Shown piece by piece: positions 10,699 through 26,900 of a DNA stretch of 64,000 nucleotides. The notes under the pieces were generated by a model that made no database searches, was not told the origin of the DNA, and saw nothing but the letters and a program-made list of their open reading frames with translations. Numbering within the stretch: the first letter of the stretch is position 1; each line of letters starts with the position of its first letter. The translations under genes were made by a program, and so were the position numbers. The stretch is taken from assembly GCA_037389465.1 (NCBI GenBank), contig JAZARR010000179.1, positions 1-64,000 on the forward strand, written 5' to 3'. The DNA is from Baylisascaris procyonis (lineage: Eukaryota; Nematoda; Chromadorea; Rhabditida; Ascarididae).

Positions 10699-13600
10699 TT
10701 ATATAGGCAACCAACTTTGCAATCGCAATCCTTGATTATCACAAAGATGATCCGTAAATGGAAGACAATTGAAATATTCGCAAAATGGACAATCGAAATC
10801 GGCGCGTAGATAGAAAACAGCCAATAGAATCATGAAAAGTCCAAATGCGGCCATCAAGCATGCAATCACGATCACAAGACGCCATGTTCGATCGTGATCA
10901 TGCGATTGTATATAAGGAAATGTCGCTGAAATCAATAGCAACATTTCAATCCATTCATCAAATACATTATAATGCGTCGAATGAAATCGTCCCTAATAAA
11001 TTCACTAAATTACTCATCCTAAACTCATCTCATCCCTAAGCTCATTAAATTTATCATCCCTAAACTTAGCTCACTAAATTTACAACTCAAGAATCTTGCA
11101 CGAAATCCCACTACTTCCCTCTCACAAAATCTCAATTTTCCCATCATTATAAAAGAAGCTATCTTAGTGAAAACTTCCATGCATACTGGTTTCATAAGTT
11201 GTTGTTCTAAACATACCGTGCGGTTAACTTGATTATTACCAAAGCAAGGATGGTCAAGATTCTGTTGTAATGGGCAGTTTATGCTTCAATGCGCAACGAT
11301 GACGCTAATCGATCCCTCACGGAACGACCCCTACATACACGTCTACCATGCGGACGTCTCCATCTTTTTTATAGCTTTCCGAACTGCTTAAATAAATGCT
11401 GAAGATGATATAAAATCCGCCTCCAACTTGACTTACTGACCCATAAAACAAAAAGTTGCATCGTTCAACGGCTGGCAATAACGAACCGTCAAACAGCTGG
11501 CAGTAACAAGCCAATAAAAAACATAGGCTCCAGCCGTTCATTCAAAAAAACATCATTCAATTTAATGAGCAATAAATAGATAAGTCGAAACGTTTTCAAA
11601 ACGCAACCTACCTAATGATAGAAGAAACCCGAAGATAAATCCAAATAAGTGCGCCCAGTTGTCGATCCATGGAAGCAAACCGCATATAAAGAGTACCAGC
11701 GTGAACATCGCCAATTCCCTCAGTGCAGACCATGGCCGTTGAATTAACCGCCTGAGGTTGAGCAATCTTTAGTGACAGTCACTTAAGTACGATCGACAAA
11801 CGCAATTGCAGATCACATACAGCATCTTATCATTATCACATCTCATCCTTCATATATTCTAGACATAAATATTACAGCAATTACCCCTCTTTGTACACGC
11901 ATATGAATTTTATTAGCGCTATCTGCATTTGTACAATAAAAACCACTTCATTTTCCCTTTAGAGAATTCAGATATACCTAGCAAATCAAAGTGTCCGTAA
12001 TTCATTCAGAATAATAAACAGTAAGCAAGAACTTCGGTTGGGAGATCAAATTCGTCTATGCATAGCAAAAAATAAATGACGTCATCAAAATGAATTTCTA
12101 GTAACACATATTAATAAATACCTCATTAACACCGCCTTTCGTTAGCAATTCTTGCTTCCCTTTAATTCTAGCCTATATATACAATTCACAATTGCACAAT
12201 GAAAAGAACTCACCAATTATATATGATATCGGTATACATCGCAGCGAATATTCCAATATGCGATCCAGCTGGTCCTACCTCTGGCTGCAAATTGAAAAAA
12301 AAAAAATCATGAAATATAATAACAATTAATGCACTAATGAAATAACATCAACCATTGAGATTAGATAGACTACAATTCAAGAATTGGCGTCTAATGCGCT
12401 ATCCAAAACTTCACGCGCAACGTTACTGTTAGCGATTTCGGCTAGTTGAATGCCAAACGGTGTTCACGTCCTCCTTTTCCTTTACCCGCACTTAGGTGTA
12501 AACAAGTACTCTTCTTTGAAGAAACCACTGCACTCAGTGTATCTATAAGTAAAGGCTGCGCCCAGAGCATAAGTCCGCCGCATCAACGTTCAAAATATAA
12601 GAGGCGATTAATGTACCTTCCGAACATCTAACCTTAAACAATCCTAAGGAAAATCTGCTTTCCAACGTCCCACCAATTGCCTAACACAAGTTATACAATA
12701 AACTCCACGATATTGTAAAATCCCTTTAGCTAAATAGCTATGTGGATGGTCGCTCAGAAGGGTTCAAAAAATTAACAAAGAACATAACTAGTAGATTTTA
12801 TTACCGAAATTTTCCTGTTTCCCAACTAGAAGCCTCTCAAATAAACACATAAAAAACTCAACGACATAATTCGTGCGCCAAAAGCATGAAACGATGAATA
12901 GAAATCAAAAGATCTAAATGCTTACCCTATAAGGTAGGAATATTGCACTGGCGAGACTACCACCGATGCCAGCACCCATATAAACAATAGCCATACGTGC
13001 CCAACCTATTAACTTTTCAAGATCGCGCATATAATACCATTGAACCATCACTGTTATTGCACAATGAATTATCCTGAAAGTTCAACATAAATTTATACAG
13101 AAAACGGGAAATCCACTCTTCTTTCGGTTATGATCTCTGCATTACTAAAGGATTTGTTATGAATAAATGAATTTACCGGCAACTTGAGAGACAATCCCCA
13201 TGTTTATTCAACAGCAATTTAATCAAAAATAGTCGAAATTATACTCACAATTGTCTTCAGAAAAAAAAAAGAAACAATTTGCATATTTAATCAGCATTTA
13301 ATGCCCAACAGATCAGCTGCTTAACTTTCAAAAAAACTTAATATTACAACAGCAGGAGTCTATGAAAATCGCTTTATTCACTAGAACACTTCGACCCATC
13401 GGTCAGTTCATTTAAACATCAAGCAATAAACATTTAAGTATTGATACAGCATAGATTCTTTTGAAAAAAAAGCAGATTCAAAAAGAATAGCAAAGCTACC
13501 CGGCATGTAAGAATATTGGGATGAAAAGTCGATAAAATTGGTCGGGTTGGTCCTTAAGCATAAACGGCAGCATTCCACATATCTCGCCTAAGCATGACAC

Positions 13601-14877
13601 CTGAAAAAAAGCCTCTTACTGGGCAATATTCTTGACACCATGTAAGCAATACACTCATACTTTCAATATTAGAAATGAGGAGGACAAAGAGATAACTGGA
13701 TTCCCTTCCCATGAGTTTTGTGCAGTGATGGAACCAAAGATAGGCAACAGATGTAGCTAACTATCTGATCCGAGCGGAAAACACTAAAAGAACTAGATGA
13801 TGGAGGAAAGTTACAGCATTTTTGATATATGTAAACGCGAAGCGCTCAAAAGAGATGGAAACATCCAATATATGACCCTAAAAGAGTATGAAGGAAGAAT
13901 TCTAGCAAAGCAAATAGCTTTAACGTGTGGTAAATGAATTTAGCAGCTCGGTTTGCGATGTGAAAGCAAAAGAGAGTAAATCCACCACTTGGTGTCAAAC
14001 CAGTTAAATCGCTAAAATATGGATCAGCGGCCAAAACTAGGATAAGAACCTGCTTTACAACAGGGCAACCTTTCGGCAGTTTCGGGCATCCCTTGCCCTC
14101 CATTCCATGTTCAAGTTCCCAAAAGTATCACAGTCTCAATGCGTCAAAGCGGACGCCTCATTGAATTGACTTTATTGATACGAGAGATACAAACGCGAAA
14201 ACTGCACAGTCCAATGAAACCCGAGCTCCGATCTCTGGCTAACTAGGCGATGGACTTGACCATTATATTACTGTCCCCACCTCTCGACGTTCTTCTCTGA
14301 ACCCCGCGACTATATATGGTCTTGTTTCAAGGGGCGAATTTCCAAAAGAAACAGCATGTGACAGTAAGTTTGAAGCAAAAAGTGGTACACGATTGTATCG
14401 TGTCCATAAAGTTTCTTCAGAGCACATTTCGCTTTATATGCCGATAAAACATAGGAAGTATTAGACAAGATGGTAGAAATAGAATACCTGCGAACAGAGG
14501 GTAGCATTTTCGTGGAAATATCCTTGCACGAAGTCACAATAGTCACGTGTTGTTATACGGCATTGTCCATGTAATTGAATGCAACATGGCCGTCCTGTTA
14601 TCTCGCATTGCATGTGTTTTTCGTTCTCGGGTATATGCAGCACTGGACGAAGACACTGCTGAAATGGCCCTTCGTCATTGCATAGGAATGAAATACTAAT
14701 GATGAAAAAATTTTTACTGAATCTGACAAAAAACATCGACTTACTTCGAAAAAATGATATACTGTATTCCATGATCAAATAACACGTTTCTACCTCCCTC
14801 ATGATGGCACATGGCTTTGTTTGTATTGCGATCTGTTAATTTCTTCACCAATTTTGTGCCCCTCCATCAGCGACACA

Positions 14878-14947
<70 letters not shown>

Positions 14948-17900
14948 CAAGAGTTATAGTAATTTCAATAAAGTACATCGTTATCAATCAATCTCACTCT
15001 AAATTCTCATTCACAGTAAAAGGTGAGCAAAAACTTACCGGCCATCTGGTGATGTCGTCAGGCCATTCGAAGGGATCCACGGACGGTGGATCGTTACAGT
15101 ATCTGAAATTTCCTATTGATGGCTAAAGCATGAAAAAAATTAAACTATTTACTCTCAAGGAAAGTTTTACTTATTGAAATCAAGAAAACTCCTCGCAAAC
15201 TAGCACTATTCAACTCTTGCAATACAATAAATATTCTAATGAATGAAAAACTTCGTTATCAAACTCATTCTACAGAAGTTACTGAATTTACTACCATAAG
15301 GTGAGTAAATAAACTTGCAATTTCATTGCATGGAAATAATCGACATACCTTGGATCTTGACCACAAACTGCTCCTGATATACGCCCGCTAGGTCCCGTTG
15401 CACCGACTTTCCATTTCACTAATGATGCGATCACCTTCTAAAATAGAGAAGAATGTAATTTGTCATCTACATCATTCCCACTGCTATAAATTACTTACAA
15501 AGACACCTGAGAAGGAAGAAACTTAAGAGGACAGGTTGCTTGGCGAGTATCTCATTATTAATTTCACAAAGGCGACAGATCTGTTGATTCTGCAGATGCT
15601 CCAGAATCAATAAACGATTTAATTCGAGCTAAAATACCCGCACGTCATATGCAAAATTGAATTTTCAGAATAAAAGTCTAATTTCGGAATACCAGCATCA
15701 TAAAGTGGAACTACACAACAGATGAGCATAAACCGCGCTTTTGCAAATTACGCAGTAAAAGTTTCAAGCGAAGTGAACCACAGTCGACGAAAGCTAATTA
15801 AGGATTACCCAGGAGCTGGTTTTGAATGATAAGAGTTCTCCTGTACGCATCTATCTAAAACGAGGCAAGTGATCTTCCTACGGCAAAAAGGTCGGACTGT
15901 CGGATAGTCAGATCACTATTTATCTCTTTATCTCACTAAAGGACGTCTAGATCGATGCAGATGGGATTAAAACTCACTCAAGCGCAATATGCGAATTTTA
16001 CTCTACAATATGCTTACCACAACCCTACACATCAATTACCGAAATTCTTACATCCTTCGAGCTTGGCTAAAGCAAAAAATTTTTACGCTCTGAAAACGGA
16101 AGGAAAATTCTACTTTCTAATGAATCTCCCTTCCTTTCCTCGATTCCACTTTCCCTACTACCTCTTCAAATGCATAGCAACCATCTGCAGAACCTGCAAA
16201 TTGATCAATCTATTTAATAACCACTTGAAATCTCTACGAAATCTGAAAAAAATGGAAAAATAAATACCGGGCACGTATCTCCTCCAGTTTGGAAGCATCC
16301 CGTTCCGTCGTTGTATACACAACAACCCGTCTGATTCTCTAATGCGCGATCTGCTTCTATCTGTGCGTATATTCTCGGATCATGCCGCATACAAGGTGCA
16401 AACGTCGCACCCAAATGCACCAAGTCCGACTGCAATTAAAATCATCTGATCGTAGATTATAGGTTGTTCCATGTAAGAATTCAGCATACTTCTAAGCGAA
16501 CTCCTAGGATGCCGCGTAGACGTACGCTCCTTCGAGGATTCATTTTTAATCCGGATTTTTGACGGATCAGGACGTTTGAGCAATGATACCATTTATCATG
16601 AATTCGCAGTAGAATGGGAAAGAGTGAAACCAAACAAATAGCGTCAATAATTTTTAAAGCTGTTTTTCAATAAAACGATTATTGTATAGTTTAATGAAAA
16701 ATGAGGTCTTCTTAATAATTATAAATCGGACCAATAACATTTGGTCCTTTTCCTATGAAACTGCATAAGAACCGCACTATATTCTTTTCAAAAAAAAAAA
16801 CATTTCTGAAAAGTGTCATCAAAAATAGAACACACGATCTGTGAGGAGGGTTTCGATGCGCCAACTAAACAATCTAGCCATTCCACATACCCCTTCACAA
16901 ATACCGAAAGAAACTTGTCCCATACCACACATTCATAAAGTAAACAATAAAAATAACTTACAAATTTCGGTCCCAACCAGAGATTTTCCAGCTCGTAAAC
17001 GCTCACATGCTTCAATGTTACAGTGGAGTGCAACACGTCGGCCGTTCTCTCGACACGTCCGATTCCAAACGGACCGAATCCATAAGTAAAAACCGTTATG
17101 ATGGTTACCAATACTTGAACACATGTCACCCAATAGGTGAAATAGGGCCTGAAATGTTCGGCAAATCATGGCTTCCATATTGTTTGATGCAGTTGAGAGA
17201 ATGATGGATGCAGAAAGACAACTAAATTCCAAAAGACTAAAATACCTTCTAAGGCATTTTCAGCGAATGTGATTTGATATTACTGTCGAAAACACCTTTA
17301 AAAAAACAACATTCTTAAAAACGAAAAAAAAAACGTACCGCTAACAAACGTTAGCACTAGTACCCATTATAGAAGTTATCGCTTAAAAAATATCACCCAA
17401 GCAAAAAACTGCACGTAAGAAACTCCAAGGATTTCACAAAGATATTTTATTATAATATTTGAAAACTAATATTACATCTAAATTTCATCGGAACTCAGGT
17501 TAGCACCTGCTAGTACCTGATATTATGCCTGATATTCGATGGGAATAAAAACATGATTACATCGTTGCTCGAGCACCATGCAACGGATAAAACTCCAATG
17601 GGAACACCTCTTTAAAAAAAAAAAATAAATAAATAAACCCCTAATGACCACTAAACACAACACAAACGCAGCACTGCAACCTAACCGCTAAAATAACGCC
17701 ATTATGACAGAAGACAAAAACGTTAAAAACTTAGGTCTCGATGTCATGTAAAGCAGGAAGGCATATTGGAAGTGGAGTTTCCTCAAAGTTTAAAAGAGTA
17801 AAAAAATTGGTGAGTTGCAGCTGGTAATAACAACGGAGGCTGGTCCGAAGGTGCAAAACAAACTTGCAGAAAAAAAAACAACCAAAAAGACAGCAGTAAC

Positions 17901-20900
17901 AATACTAATATTACGTCTAAATTTACTTGCCAATGTGGAGAAATTTTCGTCTATAATGAACAATTACAAACATGCAATCCAACACCACAAACAACACAAT
18001 CAGAATCCATAAATACCAACCCAAAAAGTGATTAGCACCAGTTTGCTGGTAACGCATACGCGAAGCTGCAAACACATATTGCACCCAATAGTCACTGCTC
18101 GAATCAGAAACCAATGTGAGAAACAGTGCATTCTCTCTATGCAGAAAGGAACGCTACTCTCCCTGTGCATGTGAAAAGAAACTCCATCCTCTGTTTTCTA
18201 TTTCTAACAGCGTTAAGTATGTTTTCTAATTTCTCACTTTCCCTTCCGCTGTTTAATTTCACTTTTTCAAACTTATTTCTGCAGCTCTAGGTCTCCCTGG
18301 AAGTCGAACAGCATCTTGCAAAACGACTACAGCAAGAAAGGCAAGCTCATTTGTACTCATGACCTTGTACCTCATTGGCTTATTTAGGAGCACGGATCGG
18401 CGCGATCGTCTACACTCTACGAAGAAGCGTAAGAAAACAAAGGATGGAAAACAGCTCTAGCAAAATTTGACAGAAACCTAACATTTTCATTCCCTTGCTG
18501 AAGAAAAAACTTTGTATAACCTATACAAATGGCTAGCAACAAACTTACGGTTAAATATTTTATTACGAGTCCTTATGAAAAGAAGAGATTCAGTGCGCTC
18601 ACTAAATTCCTATGCTGTTTGTTGACGCACCACATCCCTTAACACTTATAACCATATCACCAAACATCAACCAAGGAATTTAGTAGAAGAAGCGAAAGTT
18701 GCACTGAGAAAAGAATCTTAGAGAAAAGAAAGGAAAAAAAGGGGGACCATGAAGAGGACTACTGAATTCCCCTGAACGCAAGATTTGACCAAAAATGCGT
18801 CTGCAAAATTGAAATAATTGCTAAGTTTTAGTGGCAACTGGATCGTCGGAATCCTCATGATTTTTCTGTTGTTATTGCTAATTTGTTTATAGCGCAATAC
18901 CAACCCAATGAATACTGCAATGAACATAGATGGAAATTTGCTTAATAATATCACTGTCATGACGATAAAAAATCAATGGGATATGGACGGGGATGGTGAA
19001 TAGGTTAATTTAGGGAAAAATAACATCACCTTCTCCTTGCACTAAAAGAATACCCGTTGCAGCAATCGCAAAAAAAAAAAAAAACAATTACAAATTCTCA
19101 TATATTATCGGCCTATATAATGAATGCAACTCCAACCTGTAATCATGGAAGCTATCTGGTTGCTCCAAGGACTTCTGCTCGACAGTTTTCGCAAACTTCG
19201 GGTTTAAAAATTTTCGTAGGAATCCAACGAGGAGCCGATTACGACGAGGCGCTGTCACCTTTTTGGATCGTGCTTGAAAGCGTGCATAAATACTCTGCAA
19301 AATGGGAAGTGTGCCATCATCTCAAATACATCACATCACGGTTCGAAGATTACCATGTAACTGTCCGGCACCTCATGAAAAATCTTTGCCGGCTCTGGAG
19401 AAATTTCGGCATATACAAATCTTTTTATTCCACTCCAACAGAAATTGCACTGTTTGTTCGCGGCGCTATAACTGGTATATTGATGGTGCTCTAACACTGC
19501 AGTGTCATATAAAACATTTCCATCATACGTGGCTTAGACAATACATGTATTGCGGTACTCATAAAAGATGGAAGTTCAAAGTCGTAGTCCAACGATTAAG
19601 GAAGAAAAGAATGAGTTAAACGCAACATTCTAGAGTATTTATGAAATGCAGGTAAAAACAAATTGAGAGCAAAAGAAACCTCAAGAACAGAAGATCCTCT
19701 AGGCGATTTCGGAAGTGCTGCTCCCTGTTGCAAACGACCTGGTATTTCATATTTCTGAAAGCAGAAACACTAAAATGGCAACCAAGATGGAAAAAACCTA
19801 TCATATTCGCCAACCTGCGCCACCACAGCTTAAATGATGATCAATGACAATATTCGAAGCAATATCCCTCCCCTCTTAAAAGAAATTTGCTCAACTACAT
19901 CCCATCTTTCCTTCTTTTCCTTCTTGTCCCTCATCCCACGTCATAAACTACGTTAGCAGGAGACAGTCTGAGAGAGACTCTTGCCGAAATGAATTCATCG
20001 GCAATACTTCAAGGTTATAACTTGATACTCGCAACCTTCTACCTCACTTCAATTAGCGCAAGAATCAATTGCACGACAAAAATGTGTTTCGCTGAATAAT
20101 GGGTTTTCACTTGGTGGCACCATCTCAACTGAATAATGCAATACAACGGAAGTTATTTTCAAATATGATAATATTAAATTTAATCAAGCATCGATCGAAA
20201 TATCATCAGCACACCTCGATGACAACGAGTTATATAACTGCCAATTTTTTCTCTGGTTTATCGTCAGCCTCTTTAAGAAAGACATTTGGCGTTAATCATG
20301 TGTAGTAACCACTTTTGCTTTTCCCACACCAGCCTATCAGCACTCAACAAATTACCTCTCATACTTTTTTTCATAAATCAAATTTATTTGAACATGTTAA
20401 ATACCCTCTGTTAAATAAAACGCCTAAATTAAACACATTCTCACATGCTTCTATATAGCTTAGCAAACGAATTCATATGCACCAATATACACAAAATAAG
20501 CACTTAAATAATCCACTTACTTTTGGTGCAATGATTGCATTTTCCGCGAAAATTCGATTGCCCCTTGACGTATCCTACAATATTCTCCATGAAACTGAAA
20601 CTGCTTAAAGGAGAAAAATCAATTCATTGTTTGCTAGAGATTTGCACAAGTGGGCAAGCGATATTACAAAACATTATAAATATTATAAATACAAAACATT
20701 ATAAAGCGATAAAAAATTGCATTATAAATAAAGTTAGTGAATTACATTAGAAATAAACTGATGACACTCTTTACACAAGTGGAACTTGATAAAGAATGGC
20801 CTATTATCCTTCCTTTACCGTTCTCTTCACCCATCCGAACAAACCCTCATCTCTATACGTAGCAAATAGGTGTATGGATCACGTATTTGCAAACATCTAA

Positions 20901-23900
20901 TCAGAAAAAATTTGTGGCGATTCAGCTGTAAATTTCGCCAACAGAGCCTACATTAAACCATAAACAGTATCGAATAGCTCTCATTCAAATTTGGAACAGC
21001 ATTTTGGCAAATATTCATTCATAAAGAACGCAAATTGTGCTTTAAATTTTACACAATTGAAATATGTATCAGTTAATAAAACTATAAAAGAAAGATTACA
21101 GAACAAAAAAAAAAATCAAATTTCTATCGCAATAAAAAAATTAATCTTTTTAGCACACTACTTACAATAAAGCATTTATTGCAAGAGATAATTTTCTATC
21201 ACAATACTCGAGGAACCCTCCCCAACATACCTCTCAACTTTCTACGCAGTCGACATGCATTAAACGCGATAAAAAGTTACCTCATGCAATCCGATCGGTG
21301 TTTGCGCTTCATCGTCGAAACTCTCTTGTCGAGGTAAACGCTCTGGCCGAATTCTGAGTTGTAAGCGCTGAAAATGTGTACTTCCGCATGCATGGTGAAT
21401 ATTTCTATCATTCGATAACACCTATTATGTTACTTTCCGTACTGAATCACACGTATGCGCACATTCTTAAACGAATTATTCTACGAACTTGACCGCAACC
21501 ATAAGCGGAATCAATTTAACCGGAACAGCTACCATGTCAACTATTACGCTATTGAGCATGCTGCATGTCCACCCATGAATATATACGCATGGATTCGAAT
21601 TCCAATTGAAAATCAAATGAATTGTTAAGAATCGAGAACCGCCGATCGGTCTCGCTGCCAAATCAGTTAGCGGTATCAAAAAATACCTCCTGCATTTATG
21701 CTTGAAACTGTTCACTTTGCCAAACCCAACAATCACTCACATAACAACAGAATTTCAACAGAAGATAAAATTCGCTCATCGATATGTAATACTGGCGAGT
21801 AAATCAGGAATACGTTCCCAATTCAAGGATTACACAAAAAAAGGTAACGTTCTAATGAAACGAACAATTTCTTCTGGTTTGTGCAGATGACGTTCCGCGC
21901 TTCGTCCAGCTGAGGGCGATAAATGAGCAGGACGAGGAGAGGCTCGGCGCGGTGCAAAGCAAGGTACATCCAAATGTGAAGCACCTGCAATAATGACAAA
22001 ATTCTGAAATGAACGGTTAACTATATCTAGCAACATTAACATAATCGAGCTTTGCAGTTGCAGAATGCTCTTTACACGAGATATATTAAGCAGCTCGCAA
22101 AATCACTCCTATAAGTTACAGGATCTTCACCTTCGGCTCTCGCGATGTTGCAAACTTCCCATCTCTCCTTTCAATTTAATCGTAAATGAGACTAAAAAGG
22201 TATAGGGCAACTCTGGCGCTGTACTACACAATGAATCGGTTGTGGACAACTCTTTGCATATTTGAAATAAAGGTGGAACATACGCTTCACTCAATGCTCT
22301 TATTTTCAGTGCCTTGCAAATGCACGCGCAAAAAAAACCTGAGTATGCGAAATAACGACGATCGACGGTAGTAGCAGATGGTGGAAGAGCTATGTAAGTA
22401 GTCGGCGCGAATGCGAGAGTGGTTGGTCTCATCGGCTGAGCACCGATCGGTGATACGTCGAAAAACACTTCGTCTTGAATCGAATCCGTGCTGGTGATCG
22501 ATTGTGGTGACATCTTCTGCAATATACAAACAAACTTCATGCTAAGTCAGACGCATAAGTCAATAGTACTTTATATTTGATTAGATGGAGATCTCAATCG
22601 GCTTCAATCCAGAATCGAGAACTCCCTCAATCTACTACAGTAACTAAGCACCATATAACCCTAAACCAATTGTAGCAAGATAGATGCGAACTTTTTTCTT
22701 CAAGAAAAATTCGAATTGAATGAATCATCGAGTTAGCGGCTTTGCAAAACTAAACTGCCATTACAGAGCAAAAGAAATAAATCATTCCAATTCCCTAAAC
22801 AAACAAAAGAATGTTCAGTATCAAGTCTAGCATGGAGGAAACCTACATCAAAGAGCCATACCTTTACAACGAGCATTCCAAAGGTCACACAAGCATTTTT
22901 TTACCCTACACAATAGGTAAATGGAATAGAAGGAGCAATATAACGTATGGAGAATCCTCAAATTCCATGCAACAGCTATACATCGTTTCAAATTATGCAG
23001 CGACAGCGGCGCTGGTTCAAAGAGAACCTTCTACGGCATTAACTACGGCATTTTTGAGTTGAAACGTTTCGTCTCGGCCCTTCTTCTTGGCGCATATATA
23101 TGCACAGATGTGAGACAGAAATCAAATGATCCCAGGAAACGACGATAAATAAGATCGAAAAACAGTACAAATTCAGGCATACATTTGATAGCATCCTATA
23201 AGCGAGATGGATTTTAAAAAAATTAAAATTTAAAATCTCGAATTCTAATTATACCTACTCGAATAAAACCCATCACCGCAGCAAAAAAACATCGAAATAT
23301 ACAGGCATTAATATAAGCTTGACTCTCGTTACAAGATCGCGAGTACTCTTAAATTCTCTTAGGCAAATCAACAAAAATGACCAACCGGCTGTTCCTCCTT
23401 CTTTTCTTTCTTCACGTCTTCAAAAGATTCCTGTGCAACCGCAGCAGCGACCCGTAGACTCTCCTCGTCGACTTCGTGCACTGTTGTCATTTGAGATGCT
23501 GCAAAATTGAACAGAATAAATTTCGAAATGATCTATTTTTTTACTTTAGACCTGTATTTTGTTGGGGGTGTTTGCTTTCCCCGTTCGTCTTGTCACTTCT
23601 TTATTTACGATACTACCTCGGTATTTTTTGCTCTGTGTTCACTATTCAGTCAATCGATTGTTTAAAAAAAGTCTTTGAAGAGTCCTAATATGCAATATTC
23701 AAATGTCATGTTTCATGAGAAACAATATATAATAAACTGCACTTATCCATTCATCAGCCAAATATCCCACATCCTTCATAAATCTTCTCTTCAATCCTCG
23801 GAAAAACATTAGCAATGCCCTCTCTCCCCCTCCCCGATACAACCAATAAATCATCCGATCTGAAATTTGTTCGCTAACTTCTTCGTCATGAAAATATTTT

Positions 23901-26900
23901 TGTCAACTACTCTCGAGAAAAATGCATCAATATTAAAAGACAGAGGGAACAATTTTAGCTAAGATAAATCAACTGGCTTCACCCTCCATTTTCCCAGGTA
24001 AAACGCTAAAGTTGCACGAGAAATAGCACCACTTACATTCTACACTCTAAGCTGAATGACTGCTAAAATACCAGCAACAGCTAAAGAAAGTGTCACCTGG
24101 AGGTTGCACTGAAAACGGCGAAAAACTACTCGACGGAGAACGACCTCGAGTTGTTGCCGCAGGTGGAGTCGTTTGACGTCGAGCATTAGCACCGAAAGTC
24201 CCCCTAAAACAAGTAAACAGTACAGTTAAAAAAAGTAACATGTATAATGACAATGAGAAAATTAAAAATTAAAAAATTTTTTCGGAAAAAAATTTTGAAA
24301 AAAAATTCATACGTCACTAAAAAAAAGTAAATTAAAATTATATGTTGAAAAATTGGCGCAAGTGGACGAAATTGGTTGGCGGATTTTAATCGCGACAAGT
24401 CCAAATCTACACCTATTTTTGCTATTTCTTTCCTTTACTTGCATTCGATGCAACCCTCTTTGATCAAGCGCTCGGCAAATCGCTATAAGCCGAAAAGTCG
24501 ACTACAGTAAACGAAAAGGTACTCCCCTTAACGCGCTATGTTTTTCGAACAATTTCATGAAGTATATTACTATCGAATCAAAGTTAAAGCCTTCATATGG
24601 TGAATTCGTGCTAACAGCCAATCTAAAGGACTCAATAAGTTAGAATACTGCAGTTGCTGCAAATTTTACTGAAGTGAAGAAATTTAAGGTGGGAAAATCC
24701 ATAGAAAACAATTCGGCCAACCTGTGAACAATTGAAGAAAGTCCATCCCATGCCATCTTAGCGACGCTGTCACGACGTTCCAACGGTGGAACAATTCGAC
24801 TTCCACGACTCTCGATAGAGACGCTTCGTGAAACCTACAATATTCCAATAATATAGCCCTGCTTACATCAGCATCCATAACATATAAAACACATCGCTAT
24901 AGAGAAATCAACGCAATGTTCGAACCATACATGTTAAGACTTACGACCACATTAATTGGATTTGGTTCTCCACCCAAGGTAAGAAGCAAGAGGGTCAGAT
25001 CTTAATATGGTGCTCTTATTATGGTGCTAACAAAAGGTGCCAATTTTTTCATTCATAAAAACAAAAAAAGTTGCACCAAATTCGCTTAAACAGTAACAAA
25101 CCAAGCCGGATGTATAAGCCGACGGTTCGATTGCAGAAATTGGCGTGATCGCTTGCGTAGCGGCTGTGCTAGGCGTTGTCAATTGAGATGCGAGATCAGT
25201 CAACTCATCTATAACTAGACCATTCTTTGTGATCTGTTTCATACTTCATCAACAACAACTCATCATCATGCTCTTTTATTCATAATTAAATAAGCATTCC
25301 CACTAACAAATCATTACAAAAATAAAAATAATATTCCTAAAGCAGTATTTTTCCGCAATTATTTTTCTATGTTCCTCTGAAAGCCTGGTGTTTTTGGAGC
25401 TCATCATATGCCAGCTCCAAAAAGATTTGCACAAAATCAGTGAGCTAAACCCTAGTGAGCTAAATAATCAGAAATATAACAAAAATATTTGTACAAATAA
25501 TTGAAAAATGTTCCCTTATTTGATAGATGTTCGAAATGTAAACCCTAGTTCATATTCGAAAAACCCTAACATATCAACGCTCGATGAACGTTTTGGAAAC
25601 TCGTGCGTAGGGAAAGTTCTCGTGAATTATCCAACATTTTCAGAACCCTTCCATATGATAATTCGGTACTTGCTGAAATCCAGCAATAAGATTTCACATA
25701 TTTTAAAATGATTCTGTTTGATTAAATGTGCACAATCTTCTTTTATTTCTAAACCATGATAGCAAGGGGTGACAATATATATATTCCTCTTCCCCTCACC
25801 ACCCTCTACCCTAACCCCACCTAAACTATCGGCGTATTACTTGCACCAAGTATTCAAAAAAAAAAAAAATGGAGAAAATATACATTAAAAGTGATGATAT
25901 TAGTCCTGCTGATCACTGAAATAATCTACAATAATAAAGTGGTAACAACAAACTATTATGAAAAAATATACCTCGCACATCCAACTCCCTCAATCCCTGC
26001 TCATTGATTCCTCCATAACGTCTATTCATATAACGAAGTCGACGTAATGTCCATCGAGGGTCATGTGATGTTCCAAGGGCAAACGACTGCTGTCTATCCA
26101 ACGGTGGAGGCACTCCGAAAAAACGAGCTGTTGTATTCGATAGCGCATCACGGATGCTAGAATTGTATGTGTACAAATTAGTACAACATGATCACTGAAG
26201 TCATGAATTACTTAAGTGCGAAGGGAAACTTACTGACATTCAACAGAATCCCTAACCCCCCCCCCCACCTTTCACGATTCCCCCATCTCCGGCTTCATCG
26301 AACGAATAGGATTGCTAATGACGCTAAATTTCGCTGCTTGTATCACCTTAAAATAAAGAACAGCTCCACTCGGAAACATTTCAGCATTTAGTTTGCAAAT
26401 AATTTATAGCTCGTTTGCAATCGCAAATCCCAAGTGAAAACTTTGCTCGTGACTTCATTTTTTGACCGGAATCCTGATTTGATTTTTTTTTCTTGTTCTT
26501 CTCTTGCCTCAATTTTTACAGTACTTTGATAATATTCTTTGGAGAAGGCTATAAGTTCGACCGAAAATGTAGCTGAGAACTGCTACTAATATCAACGCAC
26601 AAAGAGGTATCTTAATTAAGAAAGGAAAACTTTATAAAAACTAATTCACCATTTTATTGCATATCCCTTCCTATCTTTCAGTGGAGCAGAATCATCTATA
26701 ACGTACAGATCAAAGAATTACTCTTAGATTAAAGACTAAAGAATTAGAAAAACTAAAGAAAATATAGCCTATCTTGCCAAAAAAGCCAAAAAAATTGGAG
26801 AAGTGATTTTTCCCACTCTATCACTTAATTCCAACTTTTAGTCGATCACTGGGTGGTAATAAAAGTCAACACAGTCGCATTCCATTCTAGTTTCATATCA

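Noticed and set aside
14799..15002. Open frames on both strands with long Tyr-Ile runs
   Set aside because: They are translations of the (AT)n microsatellite inside an iRhom intron; the same applies at 46483-46674.
17923..18114. Minus-strand frame with a hydrophobic, transmembrane-like stretch
   Set aside because: It lies inside a phase-consistent iRhom intron and has no splice sites that fit and no family motif.
19057..19619. Plus-strand frames of 145 and 105 codons
   Set aside because: Antisense of the iRhom exon 19294-19137 and adjoining intron; no motif.
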